A stretch of DNA of 64,000 nt, from the NCBI GenBank assembly GCA_037447655.1, contig JBBHKE010001980.1, forward strand, positions 126,001-190,000, written 5' to 3'. This DNA is from Zygnema cylindricum (Eukaryota > Streptophyta > Zygnematophyceae > Zygnematales > Zygnemataceae). Below the pieces are notes generated by a model that saw only the letters and a program-made list of their open reading frames with translations, had not been told where the DNA came from and did not search any database. This document shows positions 10,324-20,002 of this stretch, in pieces. Each line of letters starts with the position of its first letter. Within the stretch, counting starts at the first letter, position 1. The translations under genes and the position numbers were made by a program.

Positions 10324-13300
10324 GCACCCATAAACCGTGAGCGAGAGAATTGCCTTGAGAGCGAGGCCGTATCGCTTCCTCCTCACCGCATACCACGGCA
10401 GCTCCACCGCTATGGCGGCCCAAAATCGACACCAATACCTGCCACCGCCCTCCGGCTTAGAGAGGAGAGGATGTCAAGGGCTTCTCACATTTGGCATATG
10501 TATGTGTGCATGTATATATGTATGTATGTATTTAGGTATGTATGTATGTATGCATGTATGTATGTATTTAGGTATGTATGTATGTATGTATGTATGTATG
10601 TATGTATGTATGTATGTATGCATGTATGTATGTATGTATGTATGTATGTATGTATGTATGTATGTATGTATGTGCGTATGTGCGTATGTATGTATGTGTG
10701 TATGTATGTGTGTATTAGCGTTGGGTATCGGGTAAATTCATATCGATATTCGATATATCGAATATCGATCGAGCAGAATCCTCAATATATCGTACCGGGA
10801 CCAACATAAATCATCGCGATATATAGTATTTTATGAAATTTAATATTTTATATTTTAATATAACATGTTATTTTAGCGAAAAAGACAAATTGTCTGATAC
10901 GCTACGTACGACGTGATTTTCGTTCCGTGACTTTAAGGTAGACGCCGCAAAATGTAACCGACAAAAAAGTACTAATTCTGTAATTCATATAATTACTTAT
11001 TTGGGGTATGGTTACACCAGGAGGTCTCTATAATAGTGCGGACAGCAAAATTTATGTATTACAGAGGCCTCGGTTACATCGCGTATCGTCTGTAAACAGG
11101 TTTTTACATACGTGTTTTGATTTGAGTGGTTCCTTGTAAGTTGACGATCAAATCTCTAAAATTGTCAAAGATTTGAAAACCGACCATTTTCGTATGAAAA
11201 TCCGTACTTGCGTATTATGAACGTGTACTTCGCAAGTGTACCGCGTCAATGTACCTCAGAGATCACCTTCACTCTGGTGACTTTCAGGAAAAAACTGTTC
11301 TTTTCGGCAAAGATTTTACGGTCACCTTGTCCGAAGGCATGTGACTTTGGAGACCTGTGAAAATTTTCATTTTTTTTTTTTTTAATGCCTCGATATATTG
11401 GCGATACGATATATTGGCGATATATCGGCAATATATCGCGATATTTTGATTTTCGATATCGGGTACCTGAAATTCGATATATATCGAATATCGGCAAAAG
11501 GTCCTCGATACCCAACACTACACCTTGAATCGTTATTAAAGTATAGAAATTATTAGTGTCAAGTATTAATTAGTGTCATTCATTCTAATTTAGTGCCGGG
11601 AGACGTGGCAGATTATGGTCCACGTTCTTAAATAGTGTTATTTATTATATTTAAGGTATCAATGTAAAAATTTTGGGGTGCCGATATAGAGTACATAAGG
11701 CTAATAATGATTCACGGTGTAGTGTGTATGTATGTGTATGTATGTGTGTATGTATGTATGTAATGTATGTATGTATGTATGTAATGTATGTATGTAATGT
11801 ATGTATGTATGCATGTATGCATGTATGCATGTATATGCACGTATGCGCATGTATGCATGTATGCATGTATGCATGTATGCATGTATGCATGCATATGCAT
11901 GTATGCATGTATGCATGTATGCATGTATGCATGTATGCTAGTGTTGGGTATCGAGGACCATTTGCCGATATTCGATATGTATCGAATTTCAGGTACCCGA
12001 TAATCGATATATCGCCTCGATATATCGAAAACCCAAATATCGCTATATATTGCCAATATATCGCCAATAAATCGTATCGCCAATATATCGAGGCTTTTTA
12101 AAAAAAAAATCATAACTATTCTTGCGACATAATTTCTGATGAATTTTCCAACTCTACTGTTTCCATATCCGGAAGCAGTTCAGTGTCATTATCCTCTTCA
12201 CCTCCCATGCTGCCTCCCATCCCTTGGGAATCCATGGAGAAAACTAAAAATGTAAACTTTCTATAATACTACAGTACTACTAGAAATGGATAAGCAGTAA
12301 TGGCTACCAATCTGCCTGCAGATTGGTAGCCATTTCTGCCTGAAAGCCTGAAACGAACAGTCTGCAATTTTTTTTTTTTCAGATCATACTTTGACGAAAT
12401 TAGTGTGAACATTTCGTATGTGAAGTTCTCTACGTACTAAATAAGTTAATATATGAATTACAGAATTAGTACTTTTTGTCGGTTACATTTTGCGGCTTCT
12501 ACCTTTTAAGTCACGGAACGAAAATCACGTCGTACGTGGCGTATCAGACAATTTGTCTTTTTCGCTAAAATAACATATTATATAAAATATTAAATTTAAA
12601 AAATACTATATATCGCGATATATATTGCGATGATTTATGTTGGTCCCGGTACGATATATCGAGGAGTCTGCTCGATGGATATTAGATATATCGAATATCG
12701 AAATTATCGCAATATGAATTTACCCGATACCCAACACTAATGTATGCATGCATGCATGTATGCATGCATATGTCTGTGTGTATGTATGTATGTATGTATG
12801 TATGTATAAATGTCTACACATACATGTATGTTTTCTAATGTTTATACATGAATATGTATATATATATATAATATACATATATACATATATAAATATAATA
12901 TAAATATACAAGCATAAAAAAAAGTCGGAGGCAGATCTGAGGTTCTGTTGACCCTCTAATAACAAAGAGAGAGGGAGAGGGAAAGAAGTAGCTTTCAGGG
13001 TGGATCAAACAGAGTACAGATACAATGATCGTCAATGTAGATTGGGGAGAGAAAGGGGGGGAGAAAAGGGGAAAAAGATGGGGGAACATCAGGGAGAGGG
13101 AGAGGGAGAGTGAGAGAGAGAGAGATCACTCACCCAAGAAACTGCAAAAAACTGTCTCGTTGATATGGTTCTGTGGAGGAGACGTCATAGGGAAACAGAT
13201 TATTCTCCTGCCATCCAAACCACCCCCAACTCTTTCACATTTACCCACAACCTTGCTCATGTGGCGAGATTTAACAATGCATTGATATACATATATACAC

Positions 13301-13535
13301 ATATATATATATACACACACATATATATACACACACATATATATACACACACATATATATACACACACATATATATACACACACATATATACACACACAT
13401 ATATACACACACATATATATACCGAAAAAAGGTCCATATCGGTTATCGATAAATGCTTACCGATACACAACACTAATATATATATACACATATATATATA
13501 TGCACATATATATATACACACATATATATATATAT

Positions 13536-13607
<72 letters not shown>

Positions 13608-15902
13608 ATATAATGCTGTTGAAATCAGCAACGAACAACCTTGGAATAGATTATGTCCATGGCGCAGCTACAAACAAACAAAAAGTGAAGCAAAAAAGAC
13701 AAAACCGATTAAAATAAGAACTTACGCAGTGGTGCATAACAATGTGATGCAGACGATAGATCCCGGGAGGGATGCCATAGAAGACACAGAGAATATTGGG
13801 ACACAAGAGAGAGAGAAGCGAGCCCATCCACGTGTCTCGAAACGGCTGTTGTACATTCCAAACCCAGGAAAAACCAGTAAAAACCCATGAATTAATGTTT
13901 AGCCACAATAAGGGATGTGGATATCGATGTCCCCATGTTCGCTTTCCGAATCGTAAATCGCCTTATACTAATGTAATTGACATGAGTATCGTGACATCTA
14001 CAAGTGAACCAGAAACGATAAAATAATCATAAAGAAACCAAAAAGATGGTCATGGATACCAATAGTTATACATTTTCTTAGCGTTGAAAACATTGCCCAA
14101 ACGTTTTTGTCTTTTTGTTGATGTATTAAAAGTGTTCACTTGGCCCTAAAAGACATCAGACATTACTAACCCTAATTGATGTGTGTACTTTCATCTCAAT
14201 ATGTCCAATGTCAAATAGCCAAATGGTTAATGCCAGCTGTCAAACCACAAACGTTGACTAGGGAATGCCAAAAGTCAAACATCAACACTATTCAATGCCC
14301 CATGTCAAAGTGCAATGTCCAATAGGCAATGCTTAACCATGAGAGAGATCATAATTTTCCGTACTCATACAAGGAATCCCACCACTAAAAGCACCAAAAG
14401 GACTGGACCTGCCACTGGATGAAGGTTTGAAGCCCCAAAGGCAACGATCCTCACTCACATGTGACTTTTGAACTACTTCCGTACAAATTCCGTACAACTT
14501 TGATAGCAAATGGTTTTCATCGTCAAAGTCATCGACACCAGAATCTTCCACTTACGGGGGCCATGTCCGGCGTCCAATGGGCTATGGGCAAGATCCTACA
14601 TCCAATATCCACACTAAATTGTGCTCATCATTACGGGGGAATTCTACAAGTCCAAATAGGAGGTGAAAATAGTCTAACGGGATGGAAAAATGTCCAATAT
14701 CCACTTTGGAGTAAACATTGTTTAGACCCCATTGTTTAGAACCCAAACATAATTTTTAGTGTTGATAAGTTGACTTCCAATGACACCAAATCACAGAAAG
14801 TACAGTCCACATTAATTCCTGTTCGAGCCATAAACTTATTGGAGCTTCATCATAAACATTTGCTAGTGCCATTTCGAATCGCTTGAGAACACAAGTGGAT
14901 GCTAATCATATTTTTTAGAAGTAATCCGTGTTGGAATATCATCCTTTCCTTTTTTTTCTGTGAGGAGATGACCGTCAACATTGCCGCGGGTGATTATATG
15001 TGTTTAAACATGTGGTTTACAAATGTGCTTAAACATATGGTTTATACATGGTTTAGAAATGTGTTACATATGTGATTCTACATGTGTTTTATACATGTGT
15101 CTATGTTTATACATGTGTCTATGTTTAAACATGTGTCTATGTTTATACATGTGTCCATGTTTATACATGTGTCCATGTTTAAACATGTGTGCATACAAGT
15201 GTTTTATACATGTGGTTGACACGTGGTTTCATTATGTATAAAACCCTAATTCCATCCTCCTCCCACACACTTGCTTCCGGACAAACAGTGGAGCGAAACA
15301 CTCTTGCAAGTGCCCTACACGGAAGAGACAACCACAATAACATAGTTCTCACATTTCCAATAAAGAAAAACCTTCAAAAACAACGTAAAGCTATCCTCCT
15401 CCGACATGCTTTGTTCCCTCTACAATGAGTGACTGGAGACAAGAGAGAAGGAGAGGGAGAGGGTGAGAAAAAAGAGGGGGAGGGAGGGAAAGAGGGAGAG
15501 GGAGAGGGAGAGGGTGAGAAAAAGAGGGGGAGGGAGGGAAAGAGGGAGAGGGAGAGGGAGAGGAAGAGGGAGAGGAAGGAGAACCTGCAGGTGTTCCACA
15601 TAGTGGAGACAGAGAATGAACCGTTGCATGAATAGCCCAGAGCTGACTAAAAGGTACAAGAATCCCAGCCAATGAGAAGGCTGCCGTACGCAGAAGAGTG
15701 CTACGGCGCATGGCACTGAAACGGTGCAAATGTTAAACATAAGGTACGCCATCGGCGCATCCCGGGGATCGCGGAGCTGCCGTACAAGCCAGCTGTCGAT
15801 CCATCGTGGAGGTTTGAACCAGTACTCCGATCGTACGGCTGATACATCCGTGTTTCGGAAGACCGTTCCATGGTTTGAAGGAGACAATTCTCCGAAAGCC
15901 AT
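7024..15902 (-). CDS. Membrane fatty acid desaturase-like protein, complete, 10 exons
   Basis: Exons in transcription order: 15902-15585, 13845-13726, 13207-13134, 10438-10328, 10080-10032, 9684-9578, 9150-9064, 8752-8683, 7598-7534 and 7129-7024 (TGA). All introns are GT-AG and all phases agree. They total 1107 nt, giving 368 residues plus stop. Histidine boxes typical of the membrane desaturase/hydroxylase superfamily are present: HYVEH near residue 101, LHHIVMHH at the end of exon 2, and DGYHILHH in exon 7. [10 protein letters not shown] (exon 6) is another marker. Hydrophobic segments in exons 1 and 4-6 fit a multispanning ER or plastid membrane enzyme that would introduce a double bond or hydroxyl into acyl chains with a di-iron centre. 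Substrate is unknown. The start is the first ATG of the open first exon. No broken codon is seen, so the gene looks functional despite transposons in intron 3. Confidence 0.85.
7370..7528. repeat. CCTCCCT-type polypyrimidine tract in desaturase intron 9
   Basis: Almost pure C/T with repeated CCTCCCT units. The sense strand of the gene is G-rich with many GGGAGG runs directly after the 5' splice site at 7533, which gives potential to form G-quadruplexes. Confidence 0.9.
7625..7735 (+). repeat. Degenerate telomere-like TTTTAGGG tract (interstitial)
   Basis: A run of imperfect units such as TTTTTAGGG, TTTTCTAGGG and TTTTTCAGGG lies in intron 8 of the desaturase gene. The unit resembles plant (TTTAGGG) and green algal (TTTTAGGG) telomere repeats but is too irregular to be a chromosome end. 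A smaller similar patch is near 4980-5000. Confidence 0.5.
9155..9925. repeat. CT-rich low-complexity tracts in desaturase introns 5 and 6
   Basis: Two pyrimidine-rich stretches on the plus strand (about 9155-9570 and 9690-9925) flank exon 6 (9578-9684). Proline/serine-rich open frames over them are compositional artefacts. Confidence 0.85.
10130..10320. repeat. (CT)n then (GA)n tract, partly palindromic, in desaturase intron 4
   Basis: CT repeats (10130-10185) switch to GA repeats (10190-10320), ending in about 18 perfect GA units. The two arms can pair as a long hairpin between exons 4 and 5. Confidence 0.85.
10497..10715 (+). repeat. (TATG)n microsatellite
   Basis: About 50 TATG units with scattered changes in intron 3 of the desaturase gene. 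It directly abuts the left end of the TIR element at 10718. Confidence 0.95.
10718..11518. mobile_element. TIR transposon copy 1 (ends GTGTTGGGTATCG), about 801 bp
   Basis: The left end is GCGTTGGGTATCGGG and the right end is the inverted copy (CCTCGATACCCAACAC), flanked by TA at 10716-10717 and 11519-11520. Subterminal parts are full of CGATATATCG-type palindromes. About 280 bp next to the left end match the right end of copy 2 in inverse orientation, including TTTTCGTTCCGTGACTTT. No transposase is seen, so it is non-autonomous. The TA duplication suits a Tc1/mariner-like mechanism (inference). Confidence 0.8.
11521..11719. mobile_element. 199-bp MITE with CACCGTGAATC termini
   Basis: The left end CACCTTGAATCGTTATTA and right end TAATAATGATTCACGGTG are inverted copies with two mismatches, flanked by TA on both sides. 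The left TA is shared with the right TA of the preceding 801-bp element. No ORF. This is the clearest member of the family also seen at 2842-2982, about 590, 4505 and 4632. Confidence 0.75.
11722..11938 (+). repeat. (TATG)n/(CATGTATG)n microsatellite
   Basis: TATG units merging into GCATGTAT units, lying between the 199-bp MITE and TIR copy 2. Confidence 0.95.
11941..12737. mobile_element. TIR transposon copy 2, inverted relative to copy 1, about 797 bp
   Basis: Termini GTGTTGGGTATCGAGG and ACCCGATACCCAACAC, flanked by TA at 11939-11940 and 12738-12739. The right 280 bp are the reverse complement of the left part of copy 1, while the inner left part differs, so the two are different deletion derivatives or carry different fillings. 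It sits between two ATGT/ATGC microsatellites. Confidence 0.8.
12116..12235 (-). CDS. 39-residue acidic ORF inside TIR copy 2
   Basis: The ORF starts at the ATG read from 12235 and ends at TAG at 12116-12118. It encodes [17 protein letters not shown] and continues acidic to [11 protein letters not shown] possible splice acceptor (TTTTTAG) lies just upstream, so it may be the last exon of a lost transposase or a captured host exon. It is absent from the matching place in copy 1. Coding status is uncertain. Confidence 0.3.
   Translation of the reverse strand: MDSQGMGGSMGGEEDNDTELLPDMETVELENSSEIMSQE
12741..12925. repeat. ATGC/ATGT then AT-rich microsatellites
   Basis: GCATGCAT and TATG units (12741-12806) are followed by TATA/TATACA tracts (12850-12915). 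They flank the right end of TIR copy 2. Confidence 0.9.
13024..13130. repeat. GA-rich tract next to the desaturase exon 3 donor
   Basis: G/A-rich with GAGAGGGAGAGG units. On the gene's sense strand it is a CT-rich start of intron 3, directly after exon 3 ends at 13134. Confidence 0.8.
13285..13425 (+). repeat. ATATATACACACAC minisatellite
   Basis: About nine units of a 12-16 bp TATATACACACACA repeat in intron 2 of the desaturase gene. Confidence 0.9.
13426..13472. mobile_element. Short relic of the GTGTTGGGTATCG TIR family
   Basis: The right end ACCGATACACAACACTA matches the TIR family (one change in CCCAACAC), preceded by a TCGGTTATCGATAAA subterminal palindrome. Only about 45 bp remain, flanked by TA/CA repeats on both sides. 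Confidence 0.45.
13473..13612 (+). repeat. AT/AC/TG dinucleotide repeats
   Basis: TATATACACA units pass into about 25 pure TA units and then (TG)n, ending at 13608. Confidence 0.95.
15012..15215 (+). repeat. Minisatellite of TTTATACATGTGTCTATG units
   Basis: About ten degenerate units, 15-20 bp long, of TTTAWACATGTG followed by a short variable part; the central five (15105-15190) are regular 18-bp copies. Confidence 0.85.
15428..15580 (+). repeat. GAGAGGGA-type purine tract
   Basis: Almost pure G/A with two larger near-identical subunits of about 57 bp (GAGAAAAAGAGGGGGAGGGA core). Confidence 0.85.
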
Positions 15903-16393
15903 GGCGGAGAATTCGAGAACTTTCAGTACAGTACACTACACTGCTGTACTCTGCCCATCGCCATTATAAGGGAGTTTCACACTACAGTACAGTACTGTAC
16001 TGTACTGTAGAGTAGGTGTATGTACGGCACACGGATATATTTGCAGTTAGGTACATAGGAACGCTCCAAAAGATATTATGCTAAAAATGGGAACGTGGCA
16101 TCAGTGTACCCAAGCGTACACCCACCGTCGATGCGGTGCTGTAGACGAACCGCACCGACTTTCTAGTGTAAAAGGTAAATACGTGGTGTGCGGCCGGTAC
16201 AGTACTGTAGTGCACCGCCAACATTCAACTCGCGAGGCAGGCCACGTGCATTTTGAGCAAAATATCCTTTCCTATCGCCTCCGCCGTCGAATCATACCGT
16301 TCGATTGCAAGTCCGGTACGGAAACACTTGGCGAACCAAGGGTTAATGAACGAAAATTCGACCGTAGGCAACGCTGAGTACATAAAGCAATAA
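15903..16393. promoter_or_regulatory. GTAC-dense upstream region of the desaturase gene
   Basis: Roughly a dozen GTAC tetranucleotides lie in about 290 bp (15924-16210), many in the nested palindrome CAGTACAGTACTGTACTG near 15985-16008, right upstream of the start codon at 15902. GTAC is the core recognised by SBP-domain factors in plants and by the copper regulator CRR1 in Chlamydomonas. A regulatory role is inference; no TATA box was identified. Confidence 0.35.
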
Positions 16394-17163
16394 GAGCGTT
16401 GTTCCATTAGGCGGTCTCAGTAAACGTCGAAAATTCGTTTACTGCAGCCATCGTTCCATTGTGTCGGGTCAGTAAACGACATTTTATTTGCGTAGCACAC
16501 TTTGATTGGTCCACGTAATATATAAATACGATTCTGGTAATCTTCAGAGAATCTCTGACAACAAATTGTGACCACATGTTTGTACCAGCGAAGGTAAAAA
16601 AAGACTCGTACGACGTATTGAATAAAATATGTTTGGTCCGACGAAACTTAAAGAGTTGTAAAAGCGTACAAATGTGTCAGACTGGTTAGTGAATGGCAAC
16701 AGAAGCTTGAAACAATATCCTCCGTCAAAGATTTTTTTGCGGCTTCCGATGGCCTCGCATCTACAGAAGCTTGAAACAATATCCTCCGTCAAAGATTTTT
16801 TTGCAGCTTCCGATGGCCTCGCATCCTCCTTGGCGGAAGGCACATGTCATATGTGACGTGTACCCACCTGGTCGCGCGGTCGTCGTGGATATTTGTTCGC
16901 TTTTCCACGAGGCACGATGTTACACGCCCAGGCGCTTAAAATTGACCTACTCCGGGTCACTTGTTGCGAACTGAAAGTGTCACACAATGGCGTATCCGAT
17001 TAAGCATCCGACGGTACATGTTTACGCCCATGAACTTGGAGAATCAAATCCCTCATTCGGTAGGCTTGTTTTTTTGACATTTTATTTTTTTTGGTACGGC
17101 ATTGTACGAAACAGTACAGCTTCCAATAAACAACGACATTTTTCCCCTAATGGAACCTTACCC
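16394..17163. mobile_element. M3-family MITE copy, about 770 bp, TAA target duplication
   Basis: The left end contains GTTCCATTAGGCGG and the right end CCCCTAATGGAACCTTACCC; the inverted arms share GGTTCCATTAGG. TAA at 16391-16393 is repeated at 17164-17166. Inner AGTAAACG and CAATAAACAACG match the other M3 copies at 54229 and 58743. No ORF of note. Confidence 0.6.
16699..16826 (+). repeat. Tandem duplication, two 64-bp units
   Basis: ACAGAAGCTTGAAACAATAT at 16699 recurs at 16763, and the units run on through GATGGCCTCGCATC with one mismatch. It lies inside the M3 copy. Confidence 0.9.
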
Positions 17164-17229
17164 TAACGGTGCCGTTCCATCACGGGCCGGGTTAATTGAG
17201 GCCACGATTCCATTAGGCCGTGTCAAGCG

Positions 17230-18923
17230 TGCTTGAGAAACATGAAAGAAGGGCCCACTACCCAGTGTAGTCGGCATCGGCGTACTGCAAATAACACCCA
17301 AATTGCGAATGCTTCCCATAATCATGATTATGCCCACTGTTGCCCGCATCCCTCCCATAGGCATGCATGCAAAATAAGGGAGATTATCGGACAGGTAATA
17401 GAAATGAGTGCATAGGAGGGCGAAAATATATCTCCTCCCCCTTCCTTTCTCCACTTGGGCGGGGAAAGGGATTCGGTTCTTGGTAATTGAGGCGGTGTCC
17501 CAATTTCCCCCCCTCTTCGTCAACCGTGAATAAGACATAAGAATAATTACCCGCCCAATTCGCAGTTCTCGCAGAACCATGTGCTGGAGGGTAGAGTGCG
17601 TGGTTCCCACGAGGAGGGGAGACAGGCCAGATGCCAACACTAACAACACTGATGGCAGATGAAGACGTTGCCCAGGTGAGAGGACAGGCTGCATGTTGAT
17701 GAACAAGAACGAGGATCGGCAAAGTAGGTCAAGTGAAAAGTGGGTTTGTCCTCCAATCCTAGAAGATGGTAAGGGGCCATATTGATTTGATTCACCTTAA
17801 TTTTTTGACCGTCCTTCCCCTCCTGTGTAGAAACTCCCTTGTTGGAAACTTCTACCACTTTCAAAATTACCCGCCTTGCAGAAATATCAAGCATGTCCTC
17901 TTTCTGTTGCATCCGATATACAAAGTCCCCTGGCATAAATCGTCGTTGTCGGGGTACATAATTCCCGCTCCGGCGCTGAAAAAACCACAACTGATCCCTG
18001 TGTTGTGCCAATTGCAAATTCCACATCGCGAGAGGCATCTCACAGTGGAAGAGTTTGGCTCTATGGGCGATCAGTTTTTCGACCGTTCCTTTGTCATCCG
18101 TCTACGGGAGGACAACCGCTTGGGCCGAGGCAGCCCCAGGCAGGATTGGATGTCGTCCGAATAAAATGAAGTAAGGGCTATAGGAGTGGAGAGAAGCTAG
18201 TCTGTAGAATCTGTATCCCATGGCGATCCAAGGCACCCTTCCGTCCCATTCTCCCAAATCTTTTTCCACTGCATATTGACGTAGTGACCGCTTCATTGTC
18301 TGTACGCACCTCTCAGCCAAATTGTTGGCTTGGGGGTGGTCGCGGCTTGTCAATCGATAATCGATGAGGCATTTCTCCAAGTAATTGGTGAATTCTCCTG
18401 CAAATTCGGATCCTTCGTTGTTAGAACCTCTGCTGGCGCCCTAAATTATGACATCACCCTCTGCAAAAAGGCATGTGCAATTCACTTGGATTCCTTATAG
18501 GGCAAACCCACAACCTCTATCCACTTCGAAAAATGTTCAATCATGACCATCACAAAACAATTCCCTCGTCTGCTGGTCAGAGGAGGTCTTAAAAGATCTA
18601 AAGACCACTGATAAAACATCCCTCGGATAGGAAGAGAATGAAGCTCGGTTCCGCCCTTTTTGTCAAAAGCTGCCTTGATTCAATCGCATGAAGAGCAAGA
18701 CTGCACAATTCTGTTGACTGGGGCCCGCAACCCGTGCCACCAATAAGAGCCTTTGACCACGAAAGTGGTCCACTTCTGCCCGGAGTGTCCACATTGTTGA
18801 TGGAGATGGGTAATGAGAGTTTCCCGAGCTCAGGGGGGAGGAACCATTTTCCTCGTACCGTCTGACCATTTCCGGAGGAGAATGCCTGGGTCCCAATCAT
18901 ACGCCGTCATCCGGGTTTGCACC
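17230..18923 (-). pseudogene. Gypsy element G: integrase and C-terminal tail, degraded
   Basis: Reading down from 18923 there is an HHCC zinc-binding region (CGHSGQKW, then SCSSCD near 18690), the integrase core end DHPQANNLAERCVQTMKRSL (about 18345-18290) with the third acidic residue in place, and a C-terminal domain with FMPGDFVYR (about 17940). Several frameshifts and stops separate these parts. The block joins the RNase H segment at 30673 once A1 is removed. The 3' LTR of G should lie near 17.2-17.6 kb but I could not identify it. Confidence 0.75.
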
Positions 18924-19989
18924 TGTAGAAATTGATGGTTTTTCTAGTATTTTCTAGGTGCAAAATGAAATGCAGAAAGAAGCCGAGGTAGTCTGCCTCT
19001 AACTTCTCTCTCCAACTCCCACATTTGTTGCAGTCTCAGAGAAGTTCGAGAGGAAGCTAGAGCCATGGCTACCTAGGCTATCCAGAGGTTTACGAGAAAT
19101 AGTTTAGTTGATTTACGGATCGGTAGCTTCTTACTAAAAGGGAAGATGTCAAATCCAGGATTTGTTCCTGGTACCTGCCGTCTGATAAAGCCGCCGGTAT
19201 CCGGTAGACTTATCCATTAAGTTTAGGACAAGAGCTATATGCTATAAGGTTTGTTAGCTATTTAAATGTTGCCACGTAGGATAATTCATTTATCAGCAAC
19301 TGTTTACGGGTACATAGATTCTGTTATGTAAAAGTACGGATTACGGTACAGATAAGAAACGAGTACCGACAATTTGTTTCTTCAAACGAAACAAATACCG
19401 CGCAAGTATTTATGACGGCTACGATTGAAATCTCCAATCAATCGGACAGCCGAGAAGAATGCCGAAATCGCGGAAGAGAATCTCGGCGGTTTGTGGTCAT
19501 CGCCACATCAAATAACACGTGGCACAACTACATTGGATCACCGCATCTCCGGTAATTACGGTACCGAATCCGGATATGACATGTGTCGACATTTAGGCCA
19601 GGTCGTACAATATTCGTACAGAAAGTACACCGACAACTGTACTTTTGTGTACGGCAGTGTAATATGATTGGTGCCGTACATTAGTAGATAGAGTTTAAGA
19701 GAGTGATAGTATTTAGATAAATTTAGTAGATAAGACCCTCTCTCCCAAAGAGCTTCTGTACAAAAGGTCAACTTTGACCCTACATATCTTACTGCTCAAG
19801 GGAGAAAATTCAAAGATTCTTTTTGCTATCGACTCAGGGGAGTCTTGCCTTCACAAGGGTGAAGGTGGTCAGAGTTTTTGTCAAATAAGGTGGCGTTTGT
19901 TCTTCCTAAAACACAGAGAGGTCAGGGTTATCCAAGAGGCATCTTGCAAACTGTCCATTTTGAGGATCTAGGGAGGTCCCATAGTTACA
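18924..19989 (+). repeat. 5' LTR of A1
   Basis: Starts TGTAGAAATTGATGG and ends AGTTACA. Contains the GTAC cluster (19615-19680) and an antisense tRNA-like patch (about 19148-19232). Homologous to the LTRs at 22019, 26210, 29601, 38730 and 44140. Confidence 0.9.
19148..19232 (-). other. Antisense tRNA-like patch in family-A LTR (type example)
   Basis: On the minus strand: an A-box/D-arm-like ACTTAATGGATAAGTCTACC, then a T-arm-like CCAGGAACAAATCCTGG with a perfect 5-bp stem and 7-base loop. Equivalent patches lie in the other A LTRs (for example 22819-22890 and 39495-39570 on the plus strand) and in B LTRs (24410-24475, 61510-61575 on the minus strand; T-arm CCGGTCCAAATCCGG). Cloverleaf acceptor stems are poor. 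Confidence 0.35.
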
Positions 19990-20002
19990 GGTTATAGGCC
20001 CA
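19990..20002 (+). other. Primer-binding site of A1 (half-tRNA-iMet type)
   Basis: GGTTATAGGCCCA directly follows the LTR. It is complementary, with one mismatch, to the anticodon region of plant initiator tRNA-Met (TGGGCCCATAACC). Confidence 0.75.

Larger units (their letters stand above)
13846..15584 (-). other. Desaturase intron 1
   Basis: This is a 1.7-kb intron. It holds degenerate CCAATG/CAATGTCCAAT words (14190-14340 and 14550-14740), an 18-bp minisatellite (15012-15215) and a GA-rich tract (15428-15580) beside the 5' splice site. No other gene is seen. Confidence 0.6.

Noticed and set aside
9136-10435. Ser/Leu- and Arg/Glu-rich ORFs on both strands
   Set aside because: Low-complexity CT/GA sequence. 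Only the short exons at 9578-9684, 10032-10080 and 10328-10438 have splice sites and family motifs.
10337-12113. Cys-Met-Tyr-Val and His-Thr-Cys-Ile repeat ORFs
   Set aside because: Products of (TATG)n and (CATG)n microsatellites; no start context or conserved domain.
13285-13425. CRISPR-like array of regularly spaced repeats
   Set aside because: Units are pure TA/CA simple sequence without unique spacers, in a eukaryotic intron.
19148-19232. Functional tRNA gene in the LTR
   Set aside because: T-arm and A-box similarity exist, but the acceptor stem and anticodon arm do not form a good cloverleaf, so it is reported only as tRNA-like.
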